Of a DNA stretch of 64,000 nt, positions 1 through 8,302 are shown in pieces; the first letter of the stretch is position 1; each line of letters begins with the position of its first letter. The notes beneath the pieces were generated by a model that was not told the origin of the DNA, searched no databases, and saw only the letters and a program-made list of their open reading frames with translations. The stretch is from JAFGKK01 sp964521085 (GTDB lineage Bacteria; Chloroflexota; Anaerolineae; Anaerolineales; RBG-16-64-43). A program made the position numbers and the translations under genes. The stretch lies in assembly GCA_964521085.1 (NCBI GenBank), contig CAZFPL010000007.1, forward strand, positions 1 to 64,000, written 5' to 3'.

Positions 1-28
1 ATTTGGCCGGGCTTACAATCCGGAAAAA

Positions 29-1510
29 TCATCCTTCGGGTGTCGGAGTGATTCCCGGTCCCGACTCGGTATCCCCTCCTCCGTAGGATTGCCACCAGGA
101 ATTACTAAGGTCACCATACCCGCTTCCCAAACCGCAGACCGCGACATCCCCTTGCAGAACGCAATTAGAGAATCCCTGCGGCCCAATAACGCCCATCAGG
201 TCGGCCAACGAGTAGGAATCCTCGGCCAGCAGGATGAGCGTGGTTTGGGCATCGGTGCGAGAAAACAAGATCAATCCAATTCCACTCGCCGGAACGGATC
301 CGAAACCGGGGATTTCGATTTTCGGAAATGAGTCGGCCATCGGGAATGTGGAGGGGGAAGGAAGCTGGATCCCGAGGGGGTTCAGGTACAGTTCGATCCC
401 CGGGCTGGAAAAAGTGGCGAGGAGGATCAGATCCTTCCCGGCGACCGGTCCCGGTGCCATGGAAGAGGGAATCCCGGCACCCGAGAGATTTTGTTGCAGG
501 ATTTGGATCGGCCCCAGCAAACTTGCCGTAAGCGTCACATCCTCCATCGGAACGATGACCACATCGCGTTGGAAGAGGAACGGGAAATCCTTCAGGTCGT
601 GAATCCGCGGGGCTGCCAGCAGAAATTCCGCCATATGCTGGATCAGTAGAGCGTTATCGGCGACCTGGTTGTACGGCGGCTGCAGGAAGGTCATGTCGCC
701 GATGGCGAGGACGTTGGTGCTGGCGTCAAGCGCGGCGGCTGCGTATGTGCCGTCGGCGTCGGTCCGCGACGATTTGGTCGTCCGGGTGCTTTGCATCAGC
801 ACGGTCCCCGTTCTCGTCTGCAGCGAGTGCGTCGCATACAACACGACCGATGTGAGATTCTTGGTCAGCGCATTGGCGGAAAAATCCCGGAAGTAGACGT
901 TCCGGTAGTTGCCTTCGTAATTGGACATGTTGTAGAGGTAATCGTCGAGGAAGGCGATGTCGAATGGCGCCAGCAGGCTGTTGGCGGCGATGACGTCCGC
1001 CATCACGATGGCGGAACCGTATCCGTAGTAATCATAGGATATGGCCGAGCGGGTTGGATCGGTCAGGACCAACAGCCGTCCGCCGCGCCGCACGAAATCC
1101 TGCAGTTGCTGGATTTCCAGCGTCGAGAACGGCTCGATCGGGCAGACGGATATGTAGGCCGATGCGTATTTCAATTGTTCCGACAGGGACCGGTCCGCGT
1201 ACGTTCCGTAGGTGACGCTTTCCACCCGCGCTCCGCTTGTTTGGAGAATACCGGTCAGGGATTCCAGTTCGGAGGGAGAGAACATGTTCGAGTGCGCTTG
1301 ATCCAGCAGGACGATCGCGCGGGAAGGGGCAACCATCGGCGCCGCCGGCAGCGTGGTGGATAGCGGCGGTTGCGGTATGGAATACCCCTCGTAATCCGGC
1401 GTGGGAATCTGTTCTGAGCGCCAGAAAATACCCTGGTGGAACCATACAAGCCGGGCCAGAACCGGCAGCAGGAGAAGCGCGATGGCGATCGGAATGCGAT
1501 AACGTTTCAT
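29..1510 (-). CDS. Membrane-anchored extracytoplasmic protein, GldG/DUF4350-like region
   Basis: The 493-residue protein opens with one uncleaved-looking hydrophobic segment (about residues 5-23) and is otherwise soluble, so it is probably anchored facing outside. Residues ~65-300 resemble the Rossmann-like region of GldG/DUF4350 proteins: a stretch with LLDQAHSN, then a glycine-rich RRGGRLLVLTDPTR segment typical of proteins that assess a pathway or state rather than catalyse. The C-terminus is Gly/Ser/Pro rich. Its ATG overlaps the stop of the upstream SppA-like gene (ATGA), so the two are translationally coupled. The function is unknown; the coupling suggests an envelope quality-control role (inference). 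Confidence 0.75.
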   Translation of the reverse strand: MKRYRIPIAIALLLLPVLARLVWFHQGIFWRSEQIPTPDYEGYSIPQPPLSTTLPAAPMVAPSRAIVLLDQAHSNMFSPSELESLTGILQTSGARVESVTYGTYADRSLSEQLKYASAYISVCPIEPFSTLEIQQLQDFVRRGGRLLVLTDPTRSAISYDYYGYGSAIVMADVIAANSLLAPFDIAFLDDYLYNMSNYEGNYRNVYFRDFSANALTKNLTSVVLYATHSLQTRTGTVLMQSTRTTKSSRTDADGTYAAAALDASTNVLAIGDMTFLQPPYNQVADNALLIQHMAEFLLAAPRIHDLKDFPFLFQRDVVIVPMEDVTLTASLLGPIQILQQNLSGAGIPSSMAPGPVAGKDLILLATFSSPGIELYLNPLGIQLPSPSTFPMADSFPKIEIPGFGSVPASGIGLILFSRTDAQTTLILLAEDSYSLADLMGVIGPQGFSNCVLQGDVAVCGLGSGYGDLSNSWWQSYGGGDTESGPGITPTPEG

Positions 1511-2373
1511 GGCAGCCTCCTGTCGCTTTCCGGGATATACAGGTAATACATGCCCGACGTCCGCGGGTAGGGAGTCAGGGATCCGTCCTCGGCTTCGAGG
1601 AAGAATTGATAGCCGTAAGCGGCTGGTCCATTTTCCAGCGCCAGCGTGCTCAAATCCCTGGTCTCGAAATTCCAGACGTGCGCCAGGGTGGCGGCTTTCT
1701 CCACTGCTTCCGAATAGCCGCCCAGGGCGTCGATCAGCCCGAGCCGCAACGCTTCGCTGCCGATAAAGAGCTTGCCGCTGAGAATTTTTTCCGGCGTGGT
1801 TTTCAACGCTTCTCCGCGCCCTAAGATAACGGCTTTGTAAAAACTTTGTTTTAGCGGATCGAGCAGGCGCAATGTATCATCCCGCGAGCCGCCGTAAAAT
1901 TTATACGGCCCGGTTGAGACTTCATCCTCGAATACGGTGGGCGACAACGGCAGGACGGTGCGTACACCCACGTTTCCCACCTCCGAAGAAGGTTTGGCGA
2001 TGATGTAGTCGGTCCCCACCGCCAGGTAATACGCTCCGCTGGCGGCCATCGATTCGATGGATGCCACGACCGGTTTCTTCTCCCGGAGCCGGATCAACTC
2101 GAGGTAAACCGATTCGGTGTCGGCCACCGTGCCGCCGGGGCTGTCCATCACCAGCACAACCGACTGGATCTCGGGGTGATCGTAGGCGTACCGCAACTGT
2201 GAAATCACGTCACCGGCCGAGTAGGAATAAATCGCATCCCGAAGGTAGATCGTTCCGACGATCGGACGCGGGATGAGCAGAGCGAGCAGGATGCCCGCGA
2301 CCAACGGCAGCGCCAGCCAGAGGACGGGTTGGGCCAGCGGATGCGAGAGCCATTTCGTCTTGATATAGTCCAT
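1507..2373 (-). CDS. sppA: SppA-like signal peptide peptidase (S49 family)
   Basis: Membrane serine protease of family S49, which degrades leftover signal peptides or other membrane-embedded peptides. One transmembrane segment lies at about residues 15-36. The substrate-channel motif MDSPGG sits near 76-81, the nucleophile is probably Ser112 in MAASGAYY, and the general-base lysine is probably Lys158 in GPYKFYGG, about 46 residues later as in single-domain bacterial SppA. At 288 residues it is the short form. The ATG at 2373 is chosen over an in-frame ATG at 2463 because AAAGGAG precedes it at good spacing and the product then starts just before the membrane anchor. Confidence 0.88.
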   Translation of the reverse strand: MDYIKTKWLSHPLAQPVLWLALPLVAGILLALLIPRPIVGTIYLRDAIYSYSAGDVISQLRYAYDHPEIQSVVLVMDSPGGTVADTESVYLELIRLREKKPVVASIESMAASGAYYLAVGTDYIIAKPSSEVGNVGVRTVLPLSPTVFEDEVSTGPYKFYGGSRDDTLRLLDPLKQSFYKAVILGRGEALKTTPEKILSGKLFIGSEALRLGLIDALGGYSEAVEKAATLAHVWNFETRDLSTLALENGPAAYGYQFFLEAEDGSLTPYPRTSGMYYLYIPESDRRLP

Positions 2374-2587
2374 TGCCGCTCCTTTCTCTTCGATTCCTTG
2401 TAGATGTGTGTAAACATTAATCCATGATGGTGCATTTCCCGTGGGGAAGTCCCTGACAAGCATAATGGGTTTTTATGGGGGATGCAAACCCGTGCGGCGG
2501 CATCTCCCCAAGCGGGGAGGGGCCAGCCGCGGGAAGATGGGATGACGATATGGTGTCGGGAAGGAGTCGGGAGGTATACCGCGTCGC

Positions 2588-3544
2588 CTATTTGGGTTCA
2601 AGTTCGCTGCGCACCGTTTGATAAAGCGATTCGGCACGGAGTTCGCGGAGGGTGTAGCATCTCGCGCCCAAATGCAGCGCCAGCTCGGCCGCCAATCCCT
2701 GGTCGAAAGCGGCGTGTTCCATATTCACCACGACGCTGCGAATCTTCTGTAATCCGATTTCATCCGCAATCCGGTACGCTTCAGCCAGCGGCGGCTGCGT
2801 GCCGATGGCGACATTCCCTGCTCCATCGGTCAGCAGGATCATCAGCGGCATGATTTCCGGGTGGGTGATTTTTTCCGTGCGCAGGGTTTTAAGGGCCATC
2901 GCCAAACCCGCCGAAAGAGGCGTCTTCCCGCCGACCGGAATGTCAGCCAGGGCTTTGCGGGCCAGGTTCGTTGAATTGGTCGGCGGCAACACCAGGACGG
3001 CACGGTCTTTTTGGAACACGACCAGCCCGACGCGGTCCCGCCGCTGATAGGCATCGGTCAGAAGCGAGAGGATCGCGCCTTTGGTCGCCGTCATCCGTTC
3101 CGCCACCGCCATCGACCAGGATGCGTCCACGACAAACAGGATCAGGTTTCCGGCCCGGCGGACTCGGACCTTGGTGTGGAAATCTTCGCGGCGGATGGCA
3201 AAGGCCACGCGTTTGCGCTCGCGTTTCCGCTGGACTTGAAAGGGCGCGGCCGCGCGCAGGGTGGCATCAAAGGCGAGGTCGTCGGTCTTTCCGGGAGTGG
3301 ACCGGGATTGCACGTACCGGCCGCGGCGTTCTTTGGTGTGGGTCCGTGAGCGTCGTCCCCGCACTTGGCGGGTGAGTTTGTCCAGCGGGGTGTCCAAGCG
3401 CCGGGCGGCAAACGCCGCTCCGACTTTGGCCTTCTGGCCGCCTTCCCACCAGGGTGCATCTTTGGAATCGGAAGCTTCCGGGGTCCGGGAGGTGGAGGGA
3501 TTTTCCGACTCGACCTCTTCGCCTTCCGGAGAGGTCAGGCTATC
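2588..3544 (-). CDS. ChlD/BchD-type VWA half of metal chelatase, reached by -1 frameshift
   Basis: This frame has no convincing start of its own (only a TTG at 3397 with no good ribosome site), but it is open without interruption up to the A-run at 3545-3554, where the ChlI-like gene enters it by a -1 shift. It encodes an acidic Ser/Pro/Glu-rich linker (about 45 residues), an Arg/Lys-rich segment and a von Willebrand A domain. The MIDAS residues are visible: DASWS, a Thr in GGKTPLS, and Asp in LLTDGAGN. The fused product would be about 684 residues, the usual size of ChlID-type chelatase proteins. The partner is the AAA+ half at 3535-4641; together with a large CobN/ChlH subunit (absent here) they would insert Mg or Co into a tetrapyrrole. 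Confidence 0.8.
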   Translation of the reverse strand, partial: DSLTSPEGEEVESENPSTSRTPEASDSKDAPWWEGGQKAKVGAAFAARRLDTPLDKLTRQVRGRRSRTHTKERRGRYVQSRSTPGKTDDLAFDATLRAAAPFQVQRKRERKRVAFAIRREDFHTKVRVRRAGNLILFVVDASWSMAVAERMTATKGAILSLLTDAYQRRDRVGLVVFQKDRAVLVLPPTNSTNLARKALADIPVGGKTPLSAGLAMALKTLRTEKITHPEIMPLMILLTDGAGNVAIGTQPPLAEAYRIADEIGLQKIRSVVVNMEHAAFDQGLAAELALHLGARCYTLRELRAESLYQTVRSELEPK

Positions 3545-3556
3545 TTTTTTTTTTCC
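3512..3556 (-). promoter_or_regulatory. Programmed -1 frameshift signal (slippery A-run plus stem-loop)
   Basis: On the coding strand the zero frame reads GAA AAA AAA AAG ATA GCC TGA. It contains the classical -1 heptamer A AAA AAG (3550-3544), with the stop only two sense codons further. After a 7-nt spacer (3543-3537) comes a perfect 7-bp stem, GACCTCT (3536-3530) with AGAGGTC (3518-3512), loop of 11 nt, plus a possible G-U closing pair. Slippery site, spacer and stem match the layout of known bacterial -1 sites such as dnaX. No clear upstream Shine-Dalgarno-like stimulator is present. A homopolymer sequencing error (A11 read as A10) would mimic the frame change but would not explain the stem. 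Confidence 0.72.
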
Positions 3557-4641
3557 GAACCGTCGGGGATATTCTGCGCCGATGGAGACATGGATTCTTC
3601 CATGTTGGTCATGTCGGATTGGATCTGTTCGATTTGCTCTTCCAAATTGAACAGATTGGCTTCCACCTGCTGCAAGGGTCCGTGCTTCAACCGGTGGGGG
3701 AGTGCCAACTCGGCCGCCAGGGCGATATCGTGATCGGTGAGGGACATGCGCGCTTCCAGCGCGGCTTGCGCCCGCGCCGCTTTCAAGATGACCAGATCCG
3801 CACGGTGCCCGTCGACCTTCAAGGATGTCGTCAATCCGGCGATCGTTAGCAGGTCGCGGGAGGAATAGCGGACGTGATCGACCAACTCGCGCGCCTTGTC
3901 GATTTCCTCCGAAAGTTCATCCTCCTGCTTTTGCCACTCCCCGCGGAATCCTTCCGGATCGGCTTCGAAGGAGAGGTTGCGTTCCATAATCGCCACCCGG
4001 TCCCGCAGGTCAACGATGCCGCGCACATCGACGCACAGGGCGAAGCGGTCCAGAAGCTGGGGGCGTAGGTCGCCCTCTTCCGGATTCATCGTGCCGACGA
4101 GGATGAACCGCGCCGGGTGGGCGAAGGAAATCCCTTCGCGTTCGACGATATTCATTCCGCTGGCCGCCGAATCGAGGAGAATATCCACGACATGGTCGTC
4201 GAGCAGGTTGACTTCGTCGATGTACAGCAGGCCGCGGTTGGCGGCGGCAAGCACTCCCGGTTCGAACCAGCGCTCGCCTTTCTGGATGGCCCGTTCGATA
4301 TCCATCGTCCCGACCACGCGATCTTCGGTGGCGGAAACGGGAAGATCCACAAAGGCGGTGCGGCGTTTCTCCATCGGCAGGGTTTCCCCGTGGGCTACGC
4401 GTTCCCGGCATTCCGTGCACCAGGAGGTCGGCCGGTCCGGGTCGCAGCCGAAGCGGCATCCGGTGACGGAGCGCACTTCCGGAAGGAGTGCGGCCAGCGA
4501 ACGCGCAGCCGTGGATTTCGCGGTCCCGCGTTCGCCGCGGATGAGCACGCCCCCGATGCGCGGATTCACGGCGTTAAGCAAAAGCGCGCGCTTCATACGC
4601 TCCTGGCCGGCAATCGCGGTGAATGGGAAGATGTTCGGCAT
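3535..4641 (-). CDS. ChlI/BchI-type AAA+ ATPase subunit of Mg/Co chelatase
   Basis: AAA+ motor of the magnesium- or cobalt-chelatase family. Residues ~1-10 carry the family's PF..IAGQE start; Walker A is RGERGTAKST (~35-44), followed by the Cys-containing insert (TGCRFGC and SWCTEC) and Walker B LLYIDEVNLL. The zero-frame product of 368 residues ends shortly after EKKK and equals a stand-alone ChlI. A -1 shift at the A-run just before its stop would extend it into the VWA domain. No chlorophyll genes are visible, so cobalt chelation for cobamide synthesis is more likely than Mg chelation (inference). Start ATG 4641 sits just upstream of the conserved N-terminus. Confidence 0.9.
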   Translation of the reverse strand: MPNIFPFTAIAGQERMKRALLLNAVNPRIGGVLIRGERGTAKSTAARSLAALLPEVRSVTGCRFGCDPDRPTSWCTECRERVAHGETLPMEKRRTAFVDLPVSATEDRVVGTMDIERAIQKGERWFEPGVLAAANRGLLYIDEVNLLDDHVVDILLDSAASGMNIVEREGISFAHPARFILVGTMNPEEGDLRPQLLDRFALCVDVRGIVDLRDRVAIMERNLSFEADPEGFRGEWQKQEDELSEEIDKARELVDHVRYSSRDLLTIAGLTTSLKVDGHRADLVILKAARAQAALEARMSLTDHDIALAAELALPHRLKHGPLQQVEANLFNLEEQIEQIQSDMTNMEESMSPSAQNIPDGSEKKKIA

Positions 4642-4703
4642 GACTTTCCTCGGTGAAAATTATACCTCTCCAAGTCCGGAATCCCGGCCAAATCCGGCCG
4701 CGG

Positions 4704-4733
4704 TTGCCAAAACCTTGGAATTCCCTTTATAAT
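4704..4733 (+). promoter_or_regulatory. Sigma-70-type promoter of the S1-domain gene
   Basis: TTGCCA (4704-4709), 18 bases, then a perfect TATAAT (4728-4733). The first in-frame ATG of the open frame (4732) lies inside the -10 box and therefore cannot be the start on this transcript. This supports the downstream ATG at 4768. Confidence 0.65.
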
Positions 4734-4767
4734 GCCTTACATTAAACTCCCGGAGAAAGATACCTTC

Positions 4768-5982
4768 ATGCAAAACCGCAGTCCACAACCCAGCCAGGGG
4801 GTCAAATCCGAGGCCCAAAACGCCGAAACCCCCATGAACGAACTATTGCAGGACTCTCAAGGGGCCGATGTTCCCAAGAAAGGGGAGGTCCGCAAGGGGA
4901 CTATCGCGCGGGTGACCCCGGCGGAGATTCTCGTTTCCATCGGGACCAAGTCCGAAGGAATCATCCCGGCGAAGGAATTGGAACGGTTATCCACCGATGC
5001 CCGTGAGAAGTTGAAGGAGGGCCAGGAGATCAGCGTCTATGTGGTCGTGCCGGAAGATCACAACGGGAATGTTGTGCTGTCTCTGGCGCGAGCCCAGGAA
5101 GAAACCGATTGGCAACAGGCGGAGGACCTGCGGACAAGCCAGGAAGTGTATCAAGGCCGCGTCGACGGCTTCAACAAAGGCGGATTGATTGTCAAGGTGG
5201 GAAATCTGCGCGGCTTTGTGCCGGCATCGCAATTCAGCCTTTCCCGGCGCCATCGCAGCGAAGGGGAGACCGTCGATCAAAAATGGAGTCGCATGGTAGG
5301 CGAGCCTATCTGCGTCAAGGTCATCGAAGTGGATCGCAGCCGGAACCGGCTCATCCTTTCCGAACGGGCGGCCGCGAAAGAATCCCGCGAAAGCCAGAAG
5401 GAACGCCTGCTTCAGGAATTGCAGGAGGGCGAAATTCGCACCGGCCATGTCATCAGCCTGGCGAATTTCGGCGCTTTCGTCGATCTCGGCGGAGCGGATG
5501 GCCTGGTTCACCTTTCCGAGATCACGTGGAAACGGATCAACCACCCTTCGGAGATCCTGAAGGTCGGGCAGACGGTGAAGGTGAAAGTCATCAGCATGGA
5601 TCGGGAACGCAAACGAATCAGCCTGTCCATGAAGTCGATGGAAGAGGATCCGTTCACCGTCGCCAGCGAAAAGCTTCACGAAGGACAGCTGGTGAGCGGG
5701 ACGATCACCAAATTGACGAAATTCGGGGCTTTTGCGCGCATTGAAGGATTCGAGGATATCGAAGGCCTGATCCACATAACCGAACTTTCCGAGAACCGGG
5801 TGGAACATCCCAAGGAAATCGTCCAGGTGGGCCAAAGTCTGACCCTGCGCGTGGTCAAGATCGACGTCGAATCCCGCCGGATCGGCCTGAGTGTCCGGCG
5901 TGTGGCCTCCGCCCAGTATGCCGACCTGGATTGGGACACTGCCATGCGCGACCTCTCCGACTCCGAATCGGGGAATGCCTAA
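4768..5982 (+). CDS. rpsA: S1-domain RNA-binding protein (bS1-like)
   Basis: Ribosomal protein S1-type RNA binder, which helps the 30S subunit load mRNAs. Four S1 (OB-fold) repeats follow an acidic N-terminus, at about residues 38-105, 125-195, 215-285 and 300-372 of 404. The last two have the canonical pattern (FGAFVDLGGADGLVHLSE and GLIHITELS). Repeats 1 and 2 are more diverged, as in other four-repeat S1 proteins. Start ATG 4768 is preferred because the earlier ATG falls in the -10 box and GGAGAAAG lies upstream. It is followed by its own terminator, so it is probably monocistronic. It could be a general S1-like regulator rather than the true ribosomal S1. Confidence 0.88.
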   Translation: MQNRSPQPSQGVKSEAQNAETPMNELLQDSQGADVPKKGEVRKGTIARVTPAEILVSIGTKSEGIIPAKELERLSTDAREKLKEGQEISVYVVVPEDHNGNVVLSLARAQEETDWQQAEDLRTSQEVYQGRVDGFNKGGLIVKVGNLRGFVPASQFSLSRRHRSEGETVDQKWSRMVGEPICVKVIEVDRSRNRLILSERAAAKESRESQKERLLQELQEGEIRTGHVISLANFGAFVDLGGADGLVHLSEITWKRINHPSEILKVGQTVKVKVISMDRERKRISLSMKSMEEDPFTVASEKLHEGQLVSGTITKLTKFGAFARIEGFEDIEGLIHITELSENRVEHPKEIVQVGQSLTLRVVKIDVESRRIGLSVRRVASAQYADLDWDTAMRDLSDSESGNA

Positions 5983-6005
5983 TTCTCAAACCTGAATCGA
6001 CCCAT

Positions 6006-6034
6006 GGCGCAGGAAAATCCTGCGCCTTTTCTTT
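6006..6034 (+). terminator. Intrinsic terminator after the S1-domain gene
   Basis: GGCGCAGGA, loop AAA, TCCTGCGCC: a perfect 9-bp stem (6006-6014 with 6018-6026) directly followed by TTTTCTTT. Confidence 0.9.
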
Positions 6035-6163
6035 ATGCAACCCTCCGGAAAAACAGCCGTATATTTCTGTAGGTCTACCAAATGGCTGGCGGTTTCAGCT
6101 TTGGATCTGCCGGGAAAACGGCGACGGGAAGAACCGGAGCGGCCTTCGAGGTAAAATCCAACC

Positions 6164-6745
6164 GTGGTAGAGATCCAGAAGGAGTGGCTGCTTGCGGCTC
6201 GCAAGGGGGATGTAGATGCCTTTGGTCGGGTTGTGGAAGCATTCCAGAAGCCGGTATTTAACCTGTGCTATCGGATGCTGGGCAATCCCGAGGATGCCGA
6301 AGATGCCGCGCAAGAATCCTTCTGGCGGGCTTTTCAGGGCCTTTCCAAATATGATTTTCAACGGCCTTTCGGCACATGGATGCTTTCGATCGCGGCCCAC
6401 TACTGCATCGACCGCCTTCGCCGCAAACGGCCGATCTTCCTTTCCCTCGAATCTCTTCTCCCCGAGGACGACGCTCCAGACGAGACTCCCGACCCGGAAG
6501 ACCAAACCCATCGGAAACAGGAACAGGAAGCCGTGCAGAGACTCCTGGCCCAGCTTGGCCGGGAGGAACGAGCGATGATTATCATGCGCTATTGGCATGA
6601 TATGTCCTATGAAGAGATCGCCCTCTCCCTCCGCGTCTCGGTAGGAGCGGTGAAGAGCCGTCTGCATCGGGCCCGGCACACGCTGGCCGAACGATGGCGT
6701 TCGCAATCTCTCTCTCCCGTACCATCAGGAGGAGGTCATGAATAA
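6164..6745 (+). CDS. ECF-family RNA polymerase sigma factor
   Basis: Group 4 sigma factor of 193 residues. Region 2 spans about residues 28-88 (NPEDAEDAAQESFWRAF, then FGTWMLSIAAHYCIDRLRR). Region 4 is near 130-180, with the helix-turn-helix MSYEEIALSLRVSVGAVKSR. The start is GTG 6164, with GAGGT 11 nt upstream. Its end overlaps the start of the zinc anti-sigma gene by 8 bases, and the bactofilin-like gene follows with an ATGA overlap. It therefore probably directs transcription of its own operon in response to an envelope signal relayed by the anti-sigma (inference from the usual arrangement). Confidence 0.93.
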   Translation: MVEIQKEWLLAARKGDVDAFGRVVEAFQKPVFNLCYRMLGNPEDAEDAAQESFWRAFQGLSKYDFQRPFGTWMLSIAAHYCIDRLRRKRPIFLSLESLLPEDDAPDETPDPEDQTHRKQEQEAVQRLLAQLGREERAMIIMRYWHDMSYEEIALSLRVSVGAVKSRLHRARHTLAERWRSQSLSPVPSGGGHE

Positions 6746-7277
6746 ACATCTGCCGTACAAAGATTGGATTTTCGAAGAGGGACTCCTCTCGGCGGATTCC
6801 GACCGCGAATTGCGCCAGCACCTGCAGCAATGTGCGGAGTGCCGGGCGGTCGCGGAAGGATGGGAAGCCGCGCGGCAAAGCCTGGAGGCCGCTGAGGAGA
6901 AAGCTCCCCGGGAAGGATTCCCCTCGCGCTGGAAGGCCATGGCGGCGCAACGCCTTCGGACTCCCAGCCCGCGGCAGGCCTGGATCCTGCTGGGGGCCAG
7001 TTCTCTGGGATCGTTGGCGTTGGCTATGGCGCTCGCGGTTCAGACCTCCGCCCAAGGCTTTTCGCTGGCCGGAGTTGTCACACGCGATATCACCGCCGCC
7101 GCCGGCACGCTGGAAAAGTGGCTGGATACGTCGAACGCCGTGGGAGGATTCCTCAGCATTGTTTCGCGATCCATCCCGCCCGCCTGCTATCTCTTTGCGA
7201 TCTTTTTTCTCAGTTTTCTCGGCGTCCTATGGTTGCTGATGTTTGTCCGGATTAATTCGCGTGGAGCGAAACGATGA
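6738..7277 (+). CDS. Zinc-binding anti-sigma factor, membrane anchored
   Basis: The N-terminal anti-sigma domain shows the ZAS zinc motif H-x3-C-x2-C (His28, Cys32, Cys35). It sits directly behind the ECF sigma gene, as cognate anti-sigmas do. Two hydrophobic segments (about 79-101 and 146-170) put a ~45-residue loop outside the membrane, and the C-terminus is short and basic. AGGAGG precedes the ATG. It would hold the sigma factor at the membrane until a signal releases it; no separate protease is encoded beside it. Confidence 0.88.
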   Translation: MNKHLPYKDWIFEEGLLSADSDRELRQHLQQCAECRAVAEGWEAARQSLEAAEEKAPREGFPSRWKAMAAQRLRTPSPRQAWILLGASSLGSLALAMALAVQTSAQGFSLAGVVTRDITAAAGTLEKWLDTSNAVGGFLSIVSRSIPPACYLFAIFFLSFLGVLWLLMFVRINSRGAKR

Positions 7278-8245
7278 CGTCCCTCCGCAACGGTTTCTGG
7301 ATTGTTTTGGCATTCGCATCGATCCTTTCGCTGGGAGCTGCCTTTGACCCGCCGGAAGGTGGTGTGTTGTTCCGGGAATCGTTCACGTTGCCGGCTCGGG
7401 AAACGTATTCCGGAAACCTCATCGCCGTGGAAAGCACCGTAATCCTCGAGGAAGGATCGAGGTTCGAGGGCAACATCATCCTTCTGAATGGATCATTGGA
7501 TTCGGCGGGAACGATCCTCGGCGACATCGCCTCCGTGGGAGCGACTGTTCACATCGCCGCGTCGTCGGCCATTGAAGGAAACGTGGTCTGCATTGGTCCG
7601 GAGCCCCGGGTGGATGAGGGGGCGAAGGTTTCCGGAACGGTCAATGCGGTCGAGGGGATTAAGCTGCCTTTTTCCCTGACGGTGACGGATTCGGCGGATG
7701 CCAAATCGGATGCCGGAAAAGTCGACTGGGTATACGAATTAACCGTCGTCCTTTTTCGGATGTCCCTCATGACGGCGATCGCCATCCTGATCGTGCTGTT
7801 CCTTCCAGTACCCACGGACCGCGTGGCCCGCACCATCATCGGAAAACCCGCGGTTTCTTTTTTGATCGGCCTGTTGACGATGATGGCCGCAATCGCCCTC
7901 TTCCTGCTGCTGGCCCTTACGGTATGCCTGTCACCGATCAGCGTGCTGGGGAGCGTCATTCTCGTGGTCGCCGTTGGGCTGGGCTGGTCGGCGCTGGGCC
8001 TGGAGATCGGCCGCCAACTCCTCGGCATCTTCCGCGCGAAGGTTCATCCGGCGGTCATGGCGGGGATCGGAACCTCAATCCTGACGATGGTCGCGAGCGG
8101 ATTGGGATACGTCCCCTTCGCAGGGCCGATTCTGATCCTGCTGTTGATGTCGTTCACTCTGGGAGCGGTTGTCCTGACGCGTTTTGGCGGACAAAATTAT
8201 TTAATCCTGCCCAAAGAGACTCCCCCGGATATGGAATCCCAGTGA
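7274..8245 (+). CDS. Bactofilin-like polymer-forming domain with C-terminal membrane helices
   Basis: 323 residues. A signal-like hydrophobic N-terminus (1-23) is followed by a region rich in short repeated turns (ILEEGSRFEGNI, LDSAGTILGDI, AASSAIEGNV, VDEGAKVSGTV) that predicts the right-handed beta-helix of bactofilins (~45-125). About four transmembrane helices follow (~165-305). Bactofilins are usually cytoplasmic; an exported or membrane-embedded version in a sigma/anti-sigma operon suggests an envelope-stress or surface scaffold. ATGA overlap couples it to the anti-sigma. The fold is assigned from pattern only. Confidence 0.8.
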   Translation: MTSLRNGFWIVLAFASILSLGAAFDPPEGGVLFRESFTLPARETYSGNLIAVESTVILEEGSRFEGNIILLNGSLDSAGTILGDIASVGATVHIAASSAIEGNVVCIGPEPRVDEGAKVSGTVNAVEGIKLPFSLTVTDSADAKSDAGKVDWVYELTVVLFRMSLMTAIAILIVLFLPVPTDRVARTIIGKPAVSFLIGLLTMMAAIALFLLLALTVCLSPISVLGSVILVVAVGLGWSALGLEIGRQLLGIFRAKVHPAVMAGIGTSILTMVASGLGYVPFAGPILILLLMSFTLGAVVLTRFGGQNYLILPKETPPDMESQ

Positions 8246-8302
8246 GAAGATCATAACCAATTAATAAATCACCCCCCAGGTTTTTTAAGGAGTATCCGGA
8301 CT

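Noticed and set aside
2588..3397. VWA protein as a separate gene starting at TTG 3397
   Set aside because: No ribosome site; the frame continues upstream without stop to the slippery A-run, which fits the ChlID fusion better.
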